64,000 nt of DNA. It comes from Actinomycetota bacterium (lineage in GTDB: Bacteria; Actinomycetota; Thermoleophilia; Solirubrobacterales; Solirubrobacteraceae). The translations under genes and the position numbers were made by a program. The first letter of the stretch is position 1. Each line of letters opens with the position of its first letter. Location of the stretch: positions 55,963-119,962 of the forward strand of contig VAWK01000016.1 of NCBI GenBank assembly GCA_005885515.1, given 5' to 3'. Positions 62,785 to 64,000 of the stretch are shown here, piece after piece. The notes below the pieces were generated by a model. That model did not search any database and had not been told where the DNA came from. It saw only the letters and a list, made by a program, of their open reading frames with translations.

Positions 62785-63268
62785 GTGAGCGAGCCATTCG
62801 CGGATCCGGCGAATCTGCGTGTACACCGCGCCCGCGTGCTTCGCCTGGCCAAGGCAGCGGTATGCGATGACGGCGACAAGCCCGTAATGTGTTCCTTCAA
62901 CATCGAGGCGCTCGCGCTCGAGCACGTGATCACGGTCCGACCGACGTTTGCCGAGAGTCTCGAGACGCTCTTCGCGGGCGCCGCAGCGAGCATCGCGAAG
63001 GAGCTCACGCCTGACCCTGCCGGCGTGAGCAAGCCGATCAAGCTGCCCGAGGGGCGTGACTCGCGACGCCGCGTCTCGCAGGCGCGCGTTCTTTGCCGCG
63101 TGCGTAGCCGAGATCTACAGGCCGCAGCTGCCGTCAGTGCCGCCGTCGCCGAAGTCGAAGATCGCCGACGAGCTGCGCCGTAGCGAGCGCGGCGCTGCCA
63201 CGACCGGCGCCTTCGGCGGAGCGGCGGCGGCGTTGAAGCCCACGCGCTCGTTCGGCGGCGACATCTGA
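62785..63268 (+). pseudogene. CD-NTase-like nucleotidyltransferase, C-terminal half only, frameshifted
   Basis: The first frame (from 62785) reads ADPANLRVHRARVLRLAKAA, DKPVMCSFNIEALALEHV and ELTPDPAGVSKPIKLPEG. The second continues from about 63055: TRDAASRRRAFFAACVAEIY to the TGA at 63268. LCSFNIEALALE-like and TPDPAGVS-x-PI(K/R)LP wording belongs to the OAS-C-like C-terminal domain of bacterial cGAS-like nucleotidyltransferases (CBASS). The catalytic GS and DxD region, about 170 residues, is absent: only 266 bases separate it from the tRNA gene. One extra G in GGGG at 63051-63054 breaks the frame. Non-functional as it stands. The next gene starts 5 bases later. Confidence 0.68.
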
Positions 63269-63273
63269 TCGCC

Positions 63274-64000
63274 ATGCGTAGACGCAAGGGCACGCCCTGG
63301 TTTCAGGACATCCCGCGCCGCGCGCGCTTTGAGGCGGGAGTACACCCAGCGTATGAGATCAAGAGCCGCTGCAGCGGGCGCTCGACGAGCAGTCTGGTGA
63401 CCTATCAGGTCGTCGTGCCGGTGCCGGAATACGAAGCGCGCAGGGTGACGATCACGCTCTACAACACGTTCACGCCCATCCTCAAGAGCGTGATCGCCGA
63501 CGGCCCAGCCGAGTCGCTTCACCGCTACGGCAGCGGCACGCTGTGCCTGTGGTACCCCGACGACCCACCCGAGAAACGATGGCTTCACGAGGACGGCCTC
63601 CTACAGCTCATCCTCCATGCGCGTGTGCATCTGTTCAAGGAGGCTTGGTGGCGCGAGACCGGCGAGTGGCTGGGGGATCAGGCACCGCATGGCGCCGACT
63701 GGACGATCGTGCCCATCGCCGTAGGCGCGGTTACAGCGATCGGGACGGCCATCGCTGGCGTCGTGACGTGGTTCGTTAGCGGTGTACGGGCCGAGCGCGC
63801 ACGGCTGCAGAAGCTCTACGCCGACGCCTACTCGGCGGTTGTGTCCTACCAGGAGTTTCCTTACATCATTCGACGCAGGCGGACTCCGACTCCGGGCCAC
63901 GAGGAGATCGGCGGGGAGGAACGTCTACGGATCTCAGCTGCCCTCCACGCCGTTCAGGAAGCGCTCAACAACTACCGGGCGCAGATCAGTACGGAATCGA
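63274..64000 (+). CDS. E2-ubiquitin-conjugase-like domain fused to a transmembrane/helical domain (partial, runs off the right edge)
   Basis: Open from ATG 63274 (MRRRKGTPWFQDIPRRARFE) to the window end, 242 codons. Residues 1-150 fit the small E2-like proteins of short type II CBASS: PAYEIKSRCSG, YQVVVPVPEYEARRVTITLY, VIADGPAESLHRYGSGTLCLWYP with the candidate catalytic cysteine (cf. the ICL of eukaryotic E2s), then PPEKRW, DGLLQLILHARVHLFKEAWW and GEWLGDQAPHG. Without a stop, the frame enters a membrane helix IVPIAVGAVTAIGTAIAGVV and a basic, helical domain LQKLYADAYSAVVSYQEFPYIIRRRR. Either a true E2-effector fusion or two genes joined by mutation. Confidence 0.62.
   Translation, partial: MRRRKGTPWFQDIPRRARFEAGVHPAYEIKSRCSGRSTSSLVTYQVVVPVPEYEARRVTITLYNTFTPILKSVIADGPAESLHRYGSGTLCLWYPDDPPEKRWLHEDGLLQLILHARVHLFKEAWWRETGEWLGDQAPHGADWTIVPIAVGAVTAIGTAIAGVVTWFVSGVRAERARLQKLYADAYSAVVSYQEFPYIIRRRRTPTPGHEEIGGEERLRISAALHAVQEALNNYRAQISTES

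Noticed and set aside
62409-63293. Long minus-strand frame (294 residues) running through the tRNA and containing EGEGFEPSSEENPLK
   Set aside because: The GEGFEPS phrase is the antisense translation of the tRNA-Ser T-arm and acceptor, a familiar artefact; the rest has no homology-like pattern and lies antisense to the nucleotidyltransferase remnant.

Overview
The window is a 64 kb piece of a very GC-rich chromosome. Short or overlapping intergenic spaces, frequent GTG starts, GTGA/ATGA start-stop overlaps and protein families such as acyl-CoA carboxylase with a separate epsilon-like subunit suggest an actinobacterium. Several small secreted or lipid-anchored proteins and the sigma-factor layout look most like the Thermoleophilia/Solirubrobacterales, but that placement is inference from protein style; there is no rRNA or other marker to prove it.

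Layout. 1-3.4 kb: assimilatory sulfate reduction on the minus strand (sulfite reductase, APS reductase, partial cysD running off the left edge). 3.4-14 kb: central metabolism, with an acyl-CoA carboxylase epsilon-like protein, a GntR-regulated GMC-oxidoreductase operon, a propionyl/acetyl-CoA carboxylase beta subunit, an SRPBCC protein with a proline-rich tail, aspartate-semialdehyde dehydrogenase, a lipoprotein and a methylmalonyl-CoA-mutase-type catalytic subunit. 14-36.7 kb: first half of a large exopolysaccharide/cell-surface glycan region, with UDP-xylose synthase, an initiating glycosylphosphotransferase, many glycosyltransferases, an O-antigen-ligase-like protein, nucleotide-sugar enzymes (WbpA-, WbpE-, WbpD-, GMD-, WecC- and WecG-like) and an unusual sigma/anti-sigma fusion. 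36.7-38.9 kb: a ferritin-like/SCP2 fusion divergent from a TetR regulator. 38.9-53.9 kb: second half of the glycan region, with two more O-antigen-ligase-like proteins, a second initiating transferase, two glycoside hydrolases, a Wzz/CpsD-type chain-length protein, a polysaccharide deacetylase and a flippase remnant with a large internal deletion. A class I cyclic-di-GMP riboswitch precedes one hydrolase. 54-59 kb: phosphosulfolactate synthase (comA) and a frameshifted 2-phosphosulfolactate phosphatase (comB), an ATP-grasp protein, a decayed methyltransferase and a CpsB-type phosphatase. 59-62.5 kb: an L-2-hydroxyglutarate-oxidase-like flavoprotein, a secreted subtilase, tadA and tRNA-Ser(CGA).

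From 62.5 kb to the right edge the content changes. Directly downstream of the tRNA lies the C-terminal half of a CD-NTase-like nucleotidyltransferase, itself frameshifted, followed by an E2-ubiquitin-conjugase-like domain that reads straight into a membrane segment and helical domain. This looks like a decayed or rearranged short type II CBASS anti-phage locus at a tRNA gene.

How it fits together: the glycan genes cover nucleotide-sugar synthesis, chain initiation on undecaprenyl phosphate, chain extension, length control, ligation and trimming. The flippase is broken and some pathway steps (WbpB, WecB, cysN) are not in the window, so the pathway either draws on genes elsewhere or is decaying. 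The c-di-GMP riboswitch ties at least one hydrolase to the biofilm/motility second messenger.
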